The notes under the pieces: generated by a model | Database searches by the model: none | Told to the model about the DNA's origin: nothing | What the model saw: the letters and a program-made list of their open reading frames with translations, nothing else | In this document: piece by piece, positions 30,831 to 42,560 of the stretch | Position numbering within the stretch: the first letter of the stretch is position 1 | How the letters are laid out: the number at the start of each line of letters is the position of its first letter | Origin: Rugalucina vietnamica | Taxonomy: Eukaryota; Mollusca; Bivalvia; Lucinida; Lucinidae | Length of the DNA: 64,000 nt | Reading direction: 5' to 3' | Assembly: GCA_964017185.1 (NCBI GenBank) | Contig: OZ024874.1 | Coordinates: 36,556,721-36,620,720, forward strand | Made by a program: the position numbers and the translations under genes

Positions 30831-31879
30831 CACTGAAAAAAAGTTATGAGGCCACTTTTCAAACTCATTTTTTGTTTCTAAGCCATGTTCAAAATTGCAC
30901 GATTTTTTGCCGAAAGACGTGTCTTTCAAGTAAGTAAAGTTCCAAAGTGTTAAGAAATAATTTTCTTTCACTAAAAGCGTTTTTAGAGTAAAAATGCAAA
31001 AAAAAAAAAAACAATGTTTTTAAATAAAAAATTGGATACAGCACACCATTTATTGAAATTAGGAACGGGTGTCATCAAAGGGGTCGTTACGGCTCGGAAA
31101 AACATCAAACATTCGAATTTTCTCTACTGGTAGAATTTTTATGCATTTTTAAGAATCGCCAATTTTGAGAATTTTTGGAAAATTCATAAATGTGCCTCTT
31201 AAACATGTTGACCCCTGTTAAATTCACTTGATGAGGCCTGGAAATGAGAGATATAACTCGACTGAATCGTTTTAGACCATTTTCGAGGACCAACAGGCCA
31301 AGGCTGCCGCACACTTCCGGTTTCAATGCCAATTTTTAACGAACAAAATAACAAAATTTGTGGACGATTTTTTGAATTTTCAAAGTTTATCAGAGTCTAG
31401 TATTTGACCTAAATAATCGCTGAAAATTTCAATGCCGTGCTGCTGATAATAACGCAACTGGAGAAGAACAAAGTTGGTATGCAAATTGCATACAAAAGCT
31501 GAATTCCTGTTATTCAGGTTGTTGTCTTCTTGCATGTACAAAACAGAAACGAAGATTCTTATTGCAGCAACACTTTTGACTTAATTTTATCTTGCATCAT
31601 GGCAGTCAGTAGCACTTTCAAATAATTTAAAATGTAAAAACACAACGTCATAATATGACATTTAATTTGATGTTAATAAAGTGTGACCTTTTGAAATGAG
31701 GTTCCTTTACACATGCTTCGTCTGTGTGAGAAGTATCACGCATTTTGGAATGCAGAAACTCACAGAGCCACTGTTAGACATTGGTTTATTCATATGATCA
31801 TGAATTTTAATTGATTGTATTTTACTTTCTGAACTAGAAGAAAAAATATGAGGTGGCCTCTTATAACTTTTTTTCAGTG
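30831..31879. mobile_element. ~1.05-kb TA-flanked inverted-repeat element (Tc1/mariner-type ends)
   Basis: The left end CACTGAAAAAAAGTTATGAG and right end (minus strand) CACTGAAAAAAAGTTATAAG are inverted repeats that continue GGCCAC. Both are flanked by TA (30,829-30,830 and 31,880-31,881), the target duplication expected of Tc1/mariner-type elements. The only ORF inside (31,105-31,332 minus) shows no transposase motif, so the element is non-autonomous. Confidence 0.75.
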
Positions 31880-33198
31880 TACGCCTACTCTGATAAACTA
31901 AACCGGTCCTCCCTTTTCTATTATATCTGCATCACTTTTCGATGGAACTATAAAAATAAATTCAGATTTATGATCGGTTTAGATCCATTTTCTAATCAAC
32001 GTATAATATATATTTAGCCCCATTTGGATTTTACTAAGAAACACGAAAAATTGACTTTTAATCAGGGTTGGCAAAGTATTTACCAGCCGGGAATTCACAT
32101 ATGGTATATCTCGGTATTTCCCGGGATGGGAAATACTCTTAAAATTGGGGAATTGGGAAATGACTGGGAAATACTTTATAAACATACAGAATTGTTATGA
32201 AGTTTGTTTACAAAATGTTTTTAACCAGTTGTGATCTCTTTCTGATATATAAATATTCAGTAGAAAATTTATTTTTCGCTCTGATTATGAGGAAATTTTA
32301 CCAATCAACAAGCAGAGATCTGAATCGGCCAGAGGCTTGTTGATCAAATCTAATCGAAGAGCGGTCGCCATTTTGTCTTATTGATTTTGTTTTTCTTCTT
32401 TTACTTTTAACTGGCATGAATGACCGTAAAGTCTGTCCTCTGGTTGAATTAATCCTTTGGATTTATATACTAGTGATATGAATGGTAAGATGCATTTAAT
32501 ATGCATACTCTTGAATGTCTTTAAATGCTTGAATCTTTGTTTACTTTCCAACGGGAGTTATTAAGAAGGTCAGCAAAAACTTTTGCAATTCTGTCTCGTT
32601 TCGAAATTGAAAGTGGGAAAATAGTGACTTTTGTGTATTTCTAAACACAGTCGTTATAGAATTGGAGAAAATTCTTTGCTGAAACAGTCAAAACAAATGC
32701 ACATCAATTCGAATTAAGCTGAAGAAATTATTAGACTAGAGGAAAGCAACCCCTGCCTCAAACCAATCAGATTTCTTAGGAAGGGGTAGTCGTCTCAAAA
32801 TTATTTATTGAATCCCAGCTGAATGGCACAATGAGACCACTTTCAGCAAGGTATCACTACCCAAAAACTCTAACCCTATCCACGTTGCCCCTAGAATAAT
32901 AAGTCTGTCGAATTTGAATGACACCATATACGCGCAATATTACATTCAAAACCAAAACTAGTTGTTTTGTCTAGATTGAGACTTGCGATGAAATTTGGAG
33001 TCAAACTTGAGCACAAGAGGTAATCGTGATTTTGCGACGCACAAAAATGTTTGGCTAGAAACAATTTCCGAAAATGGTGTTTATCATGTTCACATACTTG
33101 CAAAATTTTGGTATGGGGGTTGTGTCATTTGAGACTATACTGTACCAGGTGGACCATTAAAGTGTAAATGAAATTAAACATGCAGTTCGGCAGCAGTA
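31880..33198. other. No gene recognised
   Basis: AT-rich. 'gggttggcaaagtatt' and several 'gggaaatac' motifs (32,063-32,175) form a short degenerate repeat. No exon with splice borders was supported. Confidence 0.4.
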
Positions 33199-33498
33199 AG
33201 GCCATTCCATTTTTTTTCTATGTTTAGCGTCCGCGGGCGGGTTGGTTTTGTGCCAAATGCTTCCTCATTGAAAAAAGCATTTTCCTATACAATGTTTTAC
33301 GTTTTTAATCTTGAATTGATTTAGTCTGAGGCCATTATAATCCAGTTTGTTCAAATACATGCCTTTATATTGTTTACCCAGTTATTAGTGTTTCTTCATA
33401 TGCTATTCAACCTTAGTTAAATATGAACAGGTTGTGTTTTTTTCAAGCTATGTTTTTTTTTTTTTTTACGCTAAACATAGGAAAAAATGGAATGGCCT
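33199..33498. mobile_element. 300-bp MITE
   Basis: AGGCCATTCCATTTTTTTTC through TATGTTTAGCGT at the left is mirrored by ACGCTAAACATAGG through AAAAAATGGAATGGCCT at the right, a ~32-bp inverted repeat with one or two differences. TA lies next to both ends. The centre has no ORF. Confidence 0.8.
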
Positions 33499-34451
33499 AA
33501 TATGGAACTGTTGACTGCAAGTATATTCACATGGACTCAATTTTCATTATATGTAAGAATTCTGATGAAAGTCAAATACCCCTCAATTCTTTTTCTAATT
33601 GTAGAAAATAATTTTATCATTACACGTGTTCATCCAAATACAACAAACGCGGAAAGGTCTTCCAAACGCGGATATATACAATTGTATCGCAGGAATGCAC
33701 AAGGTAAGAAAACATAAACACATAGCATGTAAATTGTTCATTTATAAAATATGTTTATGCAGAACCGATGCGAAATGATTTATCTTGAAAATGATACAGT
33801 ATCATAACAAAAGATTTCTGTAAACTGTAGATACAAGCGATTTTAATTCGTAAATCGTAATTTTCTCACCTACTTCCCGATTCGTTTCATATTTGTAGAA
33901 TTTATGTGTTTGATTTCGTGCAAATATCTCTTCAAATCTAATTTTCGACATCTATGGACTATTTTTATACCATGCATCAAAGTGGAAAAGTTTTTTTTGG
34001 GTGACGATATCCATGTTTAAAAACCAGCCTTGTTTACTTCAATGTACAACTTACCACGGACGTTGTTACTACACAACGCGGATGATCCAAATAATTTGGG
34101 TTAATCAAACACGGATTCGAAAATCTGGTTTTAACGTGCAAAACACTGACAGAACGCTTTCTAATTAAGATACAATGAAGAATCTAGATTATTATACAGT
34201 AAACGTGCTATTAATGCATGTTGTTGGCTTTTTAGTCGGATATTCACCTAATTTATGATTGGATTCGAGGGTGGCATATAACATATAACACAATATTATA
34301 ACATATCTGCTAACAGCTTTTTTCTATGGATTATTATTTCGTAGAATCAGAGAAACGATACATACACATGTAAAGGTATTTGTGTGTATGTTTGTGTTGT
34401 GTTGTGAATACTTATCCCAGTTAACGACTCTTAGTAACCTCCGCTTCCTGG

Positions 34452-36550
34452 GTACTAAAAAGGTACAAGTAGGCAAAGATCAGGAAAAGGCGCAATCAGA
34501 AAAAGATTCCCACTCCAAAAACCGAGGTGGGAAAAAACCAAACTAACAATCAGGTACTTATACCATGAAACATATCGTAAGCCGAATGAGCAGCTATTTT
34601 CCCAATAGGTGGCCACTCAGTTACCTTAACTTAACTAAAAATATGAAAACATACATAAGGCGCCAACAGCACAAAAAATTTTAAACACCAAGACATAAAA
34701 CAAAAAGAACCACTACAGAAGTATCGACTTGGAACGATCAGTAACACAAAGTTACTGGCGGGCTTAAACCGGTTTTACAGGTACCTAACCTCACCCTCAG
34801 CTTCTGCAGTGGTTCACAACATTTAGTTAGTTCTTCGGTCCTCGTGGTGAATCTCTAACTAGTCAATGAATCATCAAGAACAAACAAATAAATCATGATA
34901 AACATCCTGATGAATCAAAAACCAGGACTCACAGATTGAGTAAGCTGCCCGACGATGGAGATCCCTGGGCGCCGAATAACCTACTAACTCCGGAGCAAAA
35001 GAAAAACACCAGTTGGACCCCGGTGGGCCAAGCAACAGACAAGAAGCTCCGGCCCCAACCAACTAAAATGAATAGCTTTAAGTCGGGGCCATCATAGAGT
35101 CTGACGCCCGACCCACCGGCGTGCAATTAAAGAAGGCAGCATAGTTATCAACCATGATTGGGTTAAAAACTAAGCATGCAGACTGTCGCATAACATTCAA
35201 GTTATAACCTATACGTCTGTAACGTGTTATGATTTTTCCGAACTGAAAAGAAAAATCATTTATTCCTTTAAGTTTCTTTAATTTGTAAACCAAGTCACCA
35301 TAAAATTCAGGTTCCGAAAGGCCCTCACTTAAAAGTGTCTTTAACCCAACACTATATTTGGAAATCAATTCATAATGTCTACGATAAAATTTAGAAAAGG
35401 TTTTTCGAAGTTTATGATACCGATAGCCCTGTTGGAGAAGTTTTGCCGTTAAACATTTATTTCGAGCGTTGAAGTCTGTAACATGATTGCAGACTCTAGC
35501 AAACCTAATAAGTTGCGAAATGTATACACCATAAGAAGCACGACGAGGAACGTCACCATCCAAAAAAGGAAAATTTACTATATCAAAATCAAAGTCATCG
35601 CGCTTATCATAAATTTTAGAAGAAACAAATCCATTTGCAACAGAAAGATGTAGATCTAAAAAGGGGGCTTCGGTATCTGAGATATTAGCTTTGTTCAACT
35701 GAAGTTCAGGTGGATAAATTTGATTGACCATGCCTTCAAAATAAGGGTTGTCAATGTTCAAAAGGTCATCGAGGTACCTAGATGTGGAATTAAAAGCCTC
35801 GATAACATCAGCTTGATTATCATGGTTAAGAGAATCCATGAAATCTCTTTCGTAGCAGTATAAAAATAAATCAGCTACGAGAGGTGCGCAGTTTGTACCC
35901 ATCGGAATTCCAACAATTTGTCTGTATAACTTGGTCCCAAATCTAATATAAATATTATCAAGGAGATAGGATAAGGCGTCGCACACATTCTGACATGACC
36001 AAAGTGTATACCGACTTTGGTCAGAGGAAGTGAAAAAAGCCTTTCTGTCATTACATGCCAAATAAAGTGAACCATAGTTTTTTAATGCCCTTTTGAAGGT
36101 CCACTCTATCAAATCCAGAAGTTTTTCTTTAATTAGATTATGTGGTAATGTTGTATATAGAGTAGAAAAATCATATGTGGACAAGCTTGTCGCACGGAAC
36201 CCTCTACACTTCAATTTACTGAGCACCTCACCAGAATTTTTTATTGACCAAAACCAATTTTTATTTGAAGTTTCATACACTGTCTCACAGTATCTTATAA
36301 CATGAGATTTGATAGCAGTGAGACAAGAAGTTAATAATTCAGAAAGTTCAGTGGTAGTACAAGAGCTAGAATTTGCAATAAATCTAGCTTTGTATGGTCT
36401 TTTGTGAAGCTTAGGTAACCAATACATCGTAGGAAGTTTGTCTTGGCCTTCATTGACACAAACAGAAAACTTAACAGGTAAATCGTTTAAGTAGTGGGCA
36501 TTTACTACAGACACTTCATCAGTATCTGTCTCCAGATAAGCCCTGGTAAC
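34452..36550 (-). mobile_element. Penelope-like element (PLE), copy 1, 5'-truncated
   Basis: Minus-strand element containing an RT ORF and a ~600-bp 3' UTR ending 'gcctacttgtacctttttag'. The copy at 53,298-55,745 is nearly identical up to 'gataagccctggta', after which the two diverge (about 36,550), marking the 5' truncation here. The RT has the PLE pattern: YWLPKLHK, a split palm with YDFSTLYTTLP and GIPMGTNCAP, then RYLDD. No GIY-YIG endonuclease follows the RT; it could be missing, or N-terminal and lost. Confidence 0.8.
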
Positions 36551-36700
36551 TAGTTCTACGGAAATTAAAATGGCTTGCTCAAAGACAAAACCCTGGTGCC
36601 AGACTGTCCTCCCCACAACCCGTCCTCGCCGGATCAGGATCAACGTTTGCATGGAGAAGAACTCTTTAAGCTCTGCTTTCGTTCTAATCCCTTTCGTCAT
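35078..36700 (-). CDS. Penelope-like reverse transcriptase, chimeric 5' end
   Basis: 540 codons without interruption. Residues 91-110 carry YWLPKLHKRPYKARFIAN. YDFSTLYTTLP (176-186) holds the first catalytic Asp (177). GIPMGTNCAP (264-273) and RYLDD (308-312, catalytic Asp311/312) follow. FLDL (347-350) and GVYISQLIRFAR mark the thumb side. The enzyme would copy element RNA at a nicked target. The first ~51 residues (up to VTRAYLET) are not PLE sequence: the sister copy has PADKAANNVVVV upstream there, so the start comes from flanking DNA fused in frame. The true N terminus is lost, so activity is doubtful despite the intact palm. Confidence 0.85.
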   Translation of the reverse strand: MTKGIRTKAELKEFFSMQTLILIRRGRVVGRTVWHQGFVFEQAILISVELVTRAYLETDTDEVSVVNAHYLNDLPVKFSVCVNEGQDKLPTMYWLPKLHKRPYKARFIANSSSCTTTELSELLTSCLTAIKSHVIRYCETVYETSNKNWFWSIKNSGEVLSKLKCRGFRATSLSTYDFSTLYTTLPHNLIKEKLLDLIEWTFKRALKNYGSLYLACNDRKAFFTSSDQSRYTLWSCQNVCDALSYLLDNIYIRFGTKLYRQIVGIPMGTNCAPLVADLFLYCYERDFMDSLNHDNQADVIEAFNSTSRYLDDLLNIDNPYFEGMVNQIYPPELQLNKANISDTEAPFLDLHLSVANGFVSSKIYDKRDDFDFDIVNFPFLDGDVPRRASYGVYISQLIRFARVCNHVTDFNARNKCLTAKLLQQGYRYHKLRKTFSKFYRRHYELISKYSVGLKTLLSEGLSEPEFYGDLVYKLKKLKGINDFSFQFGKIITRYRRIGYNLNVMRQSACLVFNPIMVDNYAAFFNCTPVGRASDSMMAPT

Positions 36701-36744
36701 GTACCTTTAGCCAATGTATGTAGATATGTTATTTGTGCATTTGA

Positions 36745-36940
36745 ATAGAATAGTGTCGGACTCCGAATCGGGGGTCCTGAGTTCGACTCCCACAGGCGTC
36801 ACCGTGTTGTGTCCGTTAGCGATACACATTAACCCCCTACAGTACTGGTTTAGGTTAAACCCAGGAAGAGTTGGCTCCGTCCCGACATGACTGAAAAATT
36901 GTTGACTGGGACGTTAAGCCTTAATACAAACAAACAAACT
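36745..36940 (+). mobile_element. tRNA-derived SINE, same body as 25,919-26,109
   Basis: A degenerate head with B-box 'gagttcgactcccacaggcg', then 'gtgttgtgtccgttagcgat', 'aggttaaacccaggaag', 'ggctccgtcccgacatgact' and 'gttgactgggacgttaagcc', with a CAAA-type tail ('aaacaaacaaac'). Confidence 0.8.
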
Positions 36941-36954
36941 GAATAAAATATGTT

Positions 36955-37060
36955 TAAATTAATAATAAAGGATCAACAGCCAATGTCATATAGAGACGGT
37001 CAGTCATATTCCACACCATAGCCTTCCAGAGGCATGGTAACGAGTTCTTTGTGCACACTT
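36955..37060 (-). mobile_element. Fragment of SINE 3' domain
   Basis: On the minus strand 'gtctctatatgacattggct' and 'gttgatcc' resemble the 3' domain of the SINEs at 22,935/57,861. It abuts the preceding SINE in the opposite orientation. Confidence 0.4.
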
Positions 37061-38538
37061 CTTTCACCACTAATAACTGCTCTTCTTGGAGCTACGTAGT
37101 CCACGTACATTTGTTTTCATAATTTGTTTCACATGTTGTCATAGGCCTTCCACAAAGGCTTTCACTTCACCACACTTAAGAGGGAGAGAGAAAATCATGG
37201 TAAATATATTCTTGACCATATCTTCATGAAATACGGGGCCTGTCCCAGAAATACGTAGACATCCGTGATAAAACAAGAATGTGTATGCAGAATTGCATGA
37301 AATTTATATGATCTGTTTGCATACATCTAATAAACATTTTTGTGCAAATTTGGATGAATTCGTCTCTTACACAAAACATTTATATGCATTTATGCCAAGA
37401 CTCTTGAGGGCTATGTGTCTACGGCGCACGTCAAAAACTCATGAAATTTTGAAATTCATAAAGATCAAATTCAATAGTTCCAGTAACTGCGAGTTGAGAT
37501 GATATTACACAACGCTTAATATCAGTTGCTCGAGTAACTATGTAAGATAACCTTTTGGAAGTTTGAAATGATTTCCACCATCGGCATTGATTTTATTCAA
37601 TTTTCTTTAAACATACTGAAATTATTTTACTTGAAAATATTGACTTAATGCAAGTTTTATGGCGCAAAATTAGACCCTCCCCAATTTTTTTAGATTTGAC
37701 TAGCTGTTTATTTTGATAAAATACGAAGACAGTGAAGTGAATGTTAATTAAAATGTTGGATCAGCTTTATATTGTTATTTCGTAAGGTGTAATTATGGTT
37801 AATCACTATGAATTCGTCATTTGATGTATTGAAATACAGTTAAAATAACCTGCTGTCCCCTTTTAAATGAATTAGTCCAAAATTACGCCATAGAGAGCCC
37901 TCTGGTACTCGTTTCAATTATTTTACAATGGATTTCTATACCCTATGCGGGAAACCAATCAGATGGGTTTTTGATTCATGACTAGCTTGACTTACGTCGC
38001 CATTTTGTTTTCTCCATTCGATGAGATAATCCCCGATGGTAATTTTGTGCTTTTGATCGACGAATTTGTGTGTTTAGTGGACTGACGAGTTGTGAGTAAA
38101 TTTGTGTTTGCATGTTTCGTGGTTTTTTTGCAAAAATACTGGTATAAAACGTTAGATTTGGGTCTCGATTAGTGTTTGACCTGGTTTTGTTTATTGTAAG
38201 TAATGAATTCACCTACGGCTGTAGACCAATCAAATGCTGTAGATTTGGAGGTGTGGCTCTGTAGACCAATCAAATGCACAACTGAACTTAATCATCGGAT
38301 TCAAGCTGCTGTGACCTACATACTAGTTAGTGCGTAGTAAGTGAAGGTTTCCATGCACTACAATGTAGCAAAATCCTTTCGCACTGTTTTGTGATGGCAT
38401 AATGATAAACTGGAATTTACCATTCACTTGCTTGAGGGTGTATATTTTAACAGGCAGAAAATCGTTTTTAATTTCGCTAAAAAACGGTTCGATGCGGATC
38501 GTATCGACCGGAACTAGATCTATGGGCCTTGCCCTTTT
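37061..38538. other. No gene recognised; duplicated CCAAT motif near 38.2 kb
   Basis: AT-rich. 'ctgtagaccaatcaaatg' occurs twice (38,219-38,237 and 38,261-38,279), 42 bp apart, near an ATG-starting minus-strand ORF (37,982-38,212) with no domain. The minus ORF at 38,323-38,577 has no repeat partner or clear splice site. Promoter function is only possible. Confidence 0.35.
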
Positions 38539-38605
38539 CAGGGTCTCTATAGAAGGGGTCAAGAAACTATAGGGCACGCCGGGATGACGTCATACAGGTA
38601 AGTTT

Positions 38606-38848
38606 GTTCATTCGGTGGAGGTACATTACTCGGTGTTTATCGATATGCCTTACCAAATTTGGAGCGCAAAATATGGAATAAAATGAATTTTTTTCATCTA
38701 AACATTGGATATTCTATTAGATTTCCGGATATAATTTATTCCTAGGTAAGGAATGCGTAATATTTTGGTCATATTATGATTTTATTAGCGTCTGAAAGTA
38801 GTAAACACATAGCGATAATAACCGAGGCTACCACCTCCACCGAATGAA
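38606..38848. mobile_element. ~245-bp foldback element
   Basis: TTCATTCGGTGGAGGT at the left pairs with ACCTCCACCGAATGAA at the right. The next parts, 'actcggtgtttatcg' and 'cgataataaccgagg', are also inverted. It sits inside the hAT-like element. Confidence 0.65.
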
Positions 38849-38996
38849 GAAAATAGCGGGAAAGGTGACCAATATTGATTTTTTTTCACGGAAGAGTACC
38901 TTGCCGACCTGCCCTATGTATTGATTTTTCCAATAATCAAAAACTCAGGTATGTCAAGTACCATATATACGGACAGTGTAAGAAGTTGTTAAAACC

Positions 38997-41054
38997 AGAG
39001 GACCATTGGTCCTGAGAACGCTCACCTGAAGCCTGATCCTGGAGTATAAAGTCATCATGAAATGACCTGGACCTTGAATACTCACACACCTTTATTGAAT
39101 TCATAAGTTGTCTGCATCTGCAAAGTTTCAGGTCTCAGGCTGCAATAGTTTCCAAACCCAGTGATTTATGAGAAAACCATAATTTTAATTTTGATATTTA
39201 AATGACTTTGGGTCAAGGTCAAGAAATGACCTTGGCCTTCATTAATTACTTACCTTCATTGACTCCATTAGTTGTCTGCATCTAGCAACTTCCAGGTCTC
39301 AGACTGCAACAGTTTCCAAAATATCCATTGTTTTCGCCTTTTCCCATGTGAAAGCCTATGTTTCCAAAATTGACCTTGCCGTAAAATAGGTCAAGGTCAT
39401 CCTATGGTCATTATTTGATCAAACTATGATGGGCTGTAGTCCCAAATGCTACATACCAAGTTTCGCGAAAATTGGCCTGCCGGTTCTGGAGAAGAACATT
39501 TATGAGTGGTTTTTACCATATATGGGCGTGGCCGCCATCTTGGTAACGTGACCTGGATTTCGCGATCAAACTTTCGTCTCCCCTACCCATGGATGCTCCA
39601 CATAAAATTTCACTTTGATTGGCCCAGCAGTTTCAGAGAAGAAGATCTTTGAACAGTGTGTATGGACGACAGACTGGCCAAGGTCAAGAGATGACCTTGA
39701 CCTGAATTAATCACATACCTTCATCTACTCCATTAGTTGTTTGCATCTACCACTTTTCAAGCATCAGGCTGCAATAGTTTTCAAAAAATCCAGTTTTCAC
39801 TTTTTCCCATGTAAAAGCATATGTTTCCAAAATTGACCTTGCCGTAAAATATGTCAAGGTCATCATAGGGTCATCATTTTATCAAACTATGATGGGCTGG
39901 AGTCCCAAATGCTACATACTAAGTTTCATGAAAATCGGCCTGCCGGTTCTGGAGAAGATTTTTGAGTGGTTTTTACCATATATGGGCGTGGCAGCCATCT
40001 TGGTCATGTGACATGGATTTCGCGATCAAACTTTCGTCTCCCCTACCCATGGATGCTCCACATAAAATTTCACTTTGATTGGCCCAGCAGTTTCAGAGCA
40101 GAAGACCTTTGAAAAGTGTGTATGGACGACAGACTGGCCAAGGTCAAGAGATGACCTTGACCTACATTAATCACATACCTTCATCTACTCCGTTAGTTGT
40201 TTGCATCTACCACTTTTCAGGCATCAGGCTGCAATAATTTTCAAAAAATCCATAGTTTTCACTTTTTCCCATGTAAAAGCCTATGTTTCCAAAATTGACC
40301 TTGCCGTAAATTAGGCCAAGGTCATCCTAGGGTCATCATTTTATCAAATTATGATGGGCTAAAGTCCCAAATGCTACATACCAAGTTTCATGAAAATCGG
40401 CATGCCAGTTCTGGAGAAGAAGATTTTTGAGTGGTTTTTACCATATATGGGAGTGGCGGCCATCTTGGTCATGTGACCTGGATTTCGCGATCAAACTTTC
40501 ATCTCCCCTACCCATGGATGCTCCACATAAAATTTCACTTTGATTGGCCCAGCAGTTTCAGAGAAGAAGATCTTTGAAAAGTGTGAATGGACGACAGACT
40601 GGCCAAGGTCAAGAGATGACCTTGACCTAAATTAATCACATACCTTCATCTACTCTATTAGTTGTTTGCATCTACCACTTTTCAGGCCTCAGGCTGCAAT
40701 AGTTTTAAAAAAATCCATAGTTTTCACTTTTTCCCATGTAAAAAGTCCCCGATGCTACATACCAAGTTTCGTGGAAATCGGCCCACCGGTTCTGGAGAAG
40801 AAGATTTTTGAAGGGTTTTTACCATATATGGGCGTGGCGGCCATCTTGGTCATGTGACCTGGATTTCGCGATCAAACTTGAAATGCCACTACCCAAGGAG
40901 GCTCCACATAAAATTTCAACTAGATCGGCCAAGCGGTTTCAGAGAAGAAGATCTTTGAAATTACGGACGACGGACGACGGACGGACGGACGGACGGACGC
41001 CGGATCATGGCCATCCTATAAGCTCACCTTGTGAGCCTTCGGCTCAGGTGAGCT
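38997..41054 (+). mobile_element. Complete hairpin-ended element, copy D, ~465-bp units
   Basis: Left terminus AGAGGACCATTGGTCCT, then GCTCACCTGA. Right terminus is the AGCTCACCT...AGGTGAGCT hairpin after a GACGGACGG simple repeat (40,972-40,997). Three to four units of ~465 bp in between, anchored by 'ggtcaagagatgaccttgac' near 39,686, 40,152 and 40,616. Each has 'aattgaccttgccgtaaa', 'ggttctggagaagaag', 'gccatcttggtcatgtgac', 'acccatggatgctccacat' and 'agcagtttcagagaagaa'. Non-coding. Confidence 0.8.
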
Positions 41055-42370
41055 AAAAACTTGCTCAAAAGTGAATTTATCATGGTAAAAATCGTGAAAA
41101 ACCAATTAAAGATATGAAATACATTCCAATAAGCAATGCATCATATCAGCATCACATTCATACAATTTTCAACAAAATAAATTGCACAATGTTCCAGAAA
41201 ATTGTGAAAATGCATGAAAAAGTGTGAAAATGGACACTGTGGTATATATTAAGTCAAAACAGATATAAATTCCTAACTATAGTACTATTATTAATGTACA
41301 CTGGATAATTTAGCATGTTCTGATATAGAAAAAATGAAAGAATTAATAACAGAATTATGGTAAATTGACATTAATTATAAATTTTTAATGTATGTTTTTA
41401 GGTGAGTAAATACGAAACTGACATACAAGAGTTTTGAACATAGAACAAAGATTCTTGACCCCTTCTATAGAGACCCTGCCCTTTTGAAGGAAAACTTTTT
41501 TTTATGGAATATCATACAATTTATGTCAGCTTGAAGCCTAATGATGCTAGAACGATCATATATGTAGGTTTCTATCCGCTCGAAGATCAGTCTATTTAAG
41601 AGAGCGAATTCGACCAAAACAAGGCGTTGTCATTTATATAAATGACATTGACAAGTAAAAGCTTTTCGAAAATTCTTGATGTCTCTGCACTTTTTTCATT
41701 ATATGACCATTTTTTGATTTAGCATTTTCGGACAAGAGAACTTGGGCACAGATGCATAGTTTGGCTTTGAAATTTCTCGAGACGCATGCCTGTGTTTTTA
41801 CAAAGTGTTTTTCATGTTTATTAGCCTATCACAATATGTTATATGCTGGTTCAATTAACCCACCATGATACTAAATGTTTTTGGCACTAAGACACAAGTT
41901 TAATCAGATGAAGTTTATGGTCTTCAAAATCACAAATGGCACAAAAGGCATGTAAAACACTAGAAAAGTAACAGCGGTCTGGTTGCTAGAGATTTTGTTC
42001 AAGCATAGTATGTTTCATCTATTTTGTTTCGTAAAAAGGAAAACCTAACATTAAAAGGTGTATTCATAAAGGCAGTGGCTAGAGATACGGTACCTGGCGG
42101 CTAAAGGTACAGTACAGTATCTTTAGCCTATATATCGGAAATGGCTAAAGGTACAATATAAATCAAAAGTCCATAATATAATATTTTCAGGAATCATTGC
42201 AAGTATTCTAGTGAATCTTAACTTAAAAATAAACATTTACCTGTGACTTATTTTTCTCACAACTTTGTGGATGGTCAAAGTTCTATACATGCAGAATAAT
42301 ATCTCAGATATTGGATCCAAGATGATATTAACAGTGTTCTCCCCAAAATTTGAGTAGCAGGCCTTGAAAT
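41055..42370. other. No gene recognised
   Basis: AT-rich sequence containing the right terminus of the hAT-like element (41,452-41,478) and otherwise no repeat or exon that I could identify. Confidence 0.4.
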
Positions 42371-42560
42371 AAAAGTACATGTAGCAGGCACTGCCACGCG
42401 CCGGGGGCTGCGCCGCGTGGATGAGATGGCAAAGTCATCCAGGGGGAGACTGCAGGAGGGGTGTCTCGTCTCGTCTTGCTGGGGGGGGGGGTCCCGGGAG
42501 CCTCCCTCAGGAAATTTTTGAAAAAATGATGCAATTTGGTGCATTCTGGGGCCTACCTTG
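42371..42560. other. GC-rich island with G-homopolymer
   Basis: 'cacgcgccgggggctgcgcc' and a 10-nt G run stand out from AT-rich surroundings. A 117-codon minus ORF (42,275-42,628) is open, but its Pro/Arg-rich translation follows base composition and I do not support it as a gene. Confidence 0.4.

Larger units (their letters stand above)
38539..41477. mobile_element. ~2.9-kb hAT-like non-autonomous element with cargo repeat
   Basis: A perfect 27-bp inverted repeat bounds it: the left starts CAGGGTCTCTATAGAAGG (38,539) and the right ends TCTATAGAGACCCTG (41,478). Ends starting CAGGG are typical of hAT elements. GCCCTTTT lies immediately left of the element (38,531-38,538) and again at 41,478-41,485, an 8-bp direct repeat as hAT insertion would make, with a one-base overlap at the right terminus. 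About 2.06 kb of the interior is the hairpin-family copy D and 245 bp is a foldback, leaving no transposase. Confidence 0.65.

Noticed and set aside
32061..32175. hAT terminus suggested by 'cagggttggcaaag'
   Set aside because: No matching inverted end was found nearby and no target duplication; the region is a degenerate 'gggaaatac' repeat.
34836..34905. Hammerhead ribozyme in the PLE 3' UTR
   Set aside because: Some PLEs carry hammerheads, but I found no CTGATGA core with a paired GAAA and stem III here; only a conserved hairpin.
38323..38577. 84-codon minus ORF as an exon
   Set aside because: No acceptor/donor pair in suitable phase, no family recognised; it lies just outside the hAT-like element.
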